This document shows, piece after piece, positions 42,403 through 42,403 of a stretch of DNA of 42,403 nt. Below the pieces are notes generated by a model that ran no database searches, was not told the origin of the DNA, and was given only the letters and a program-made list of their open reading frames with translations. How positions within the stretch are numbered: the stretch's first letter is position 1; each line of letters opens with the position of its first letter. This DNA comes from Modestobacter sp. DSM 44400 (GTDB lineage Bacteria > Actinomycetota > Actinomycetes > Mycobacteriales > Geodermatophilaceae), in contig NZ_FNOZ01000036.1 of the NCBI RefSeq assembly GCF_900107175.1, positions 1-42,403 of the forward strand, read 5' to 3'. The position numbers and the translations under genes were made by a program.

Positions 42403-42403
42403 A

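Overview
The window is very GC-rich DNA with GTG and ATG starts, dense short operons and typical actinobacterial families: Holin-X, DUF3618, DUF2786, a DDN-type F420-dependent nitroreductase, an NADPH:F420-reductase-like protein, an APC permease and a TasA/SipW pair. I infer a high-GC actinomycete, most like Geodermatophilaceae (Blastococcus, Geodermatophilus, Modestobacter). That placement rests on family content and style, not on a marker gene.

Layout. 1-275: right end of an IS5-like element abutting a CDF metal-efflux gene. 0.3-9.6 kb: M23 peptidase, zinc alcohol dehydrogenase, MFS exporter, aldo/keto reductase behind a SigB/SigF-like promoter, ABC-F ATPase, phosphoribosyltransferase, methyltransferase. 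9.6-18.4 kb: AlkZ-like winged-helix protein, second aldo/keto reductase, frame-disrupted MHS transporter, an SDR/F420-nitroreductase pair divergent from a TetR regulator, 2-hydroxyacid dehydrogenase, neutral zinc metallopeptidase, F420-reductase-like protein. 18.4-20.8 kb: a three-gene envelope operon (Ala/Gln-rich helical protein, Holin-X, DUF3618) behind a second SigB/SigF-like promoter. 20.9-25.8 kb: receiver-only regulator and PAS histidine kinase, then a four-gene TasA/SipW-type secreted-fibre operon ending in a 60-residue unknown, convergent with an OmpR-type regulator. 25.9-33.8 kb: broken intradiol-dioxygenase-like lipoprotein gene, acyl-CoA dehydrogenase, broken methyltransferase carrying four 8-bp repeats, PEP-mutase-like protein below a 28-bp palindrome, DUF2786 protein, APC permease, SDR. 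33.9-35.7 kb: three adjacent degraded genes (aminoglycoside phosphotransferase, dienelactone hydrolase, F420 PPOX remnant). 35.8-38.4 kb: molybdopterin oxidoreductase plus cytochrome b, then a retron-type reverse transcriptase preceded by a highly structured 87-bp spacer. 38.4-40.2 kb: lytic transglycosylase with a PT-rich linker. 40.2 kb to end: a 47-nt 3' piece of tRNA-Ala(GGC), read as an attachment-site copy, followed by truncated and transposase genes.

Two things run through the window. First, at least fifteen apparent 1-nt frame breaks occur in otherwise conserved genes, several in short homopolymers. This fits sequencing or assembly error, but two internal deletions and a lost nucleophile around 34.6-35.6 kb suggest some real decay. 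Second, both ends are bounded by transposases.

The stretches most worth pursuing are the reverse transcriptase with its structured leader, the TasA/SipW operon with its unknown small gene, and the SigB/SigF-like envelope module.
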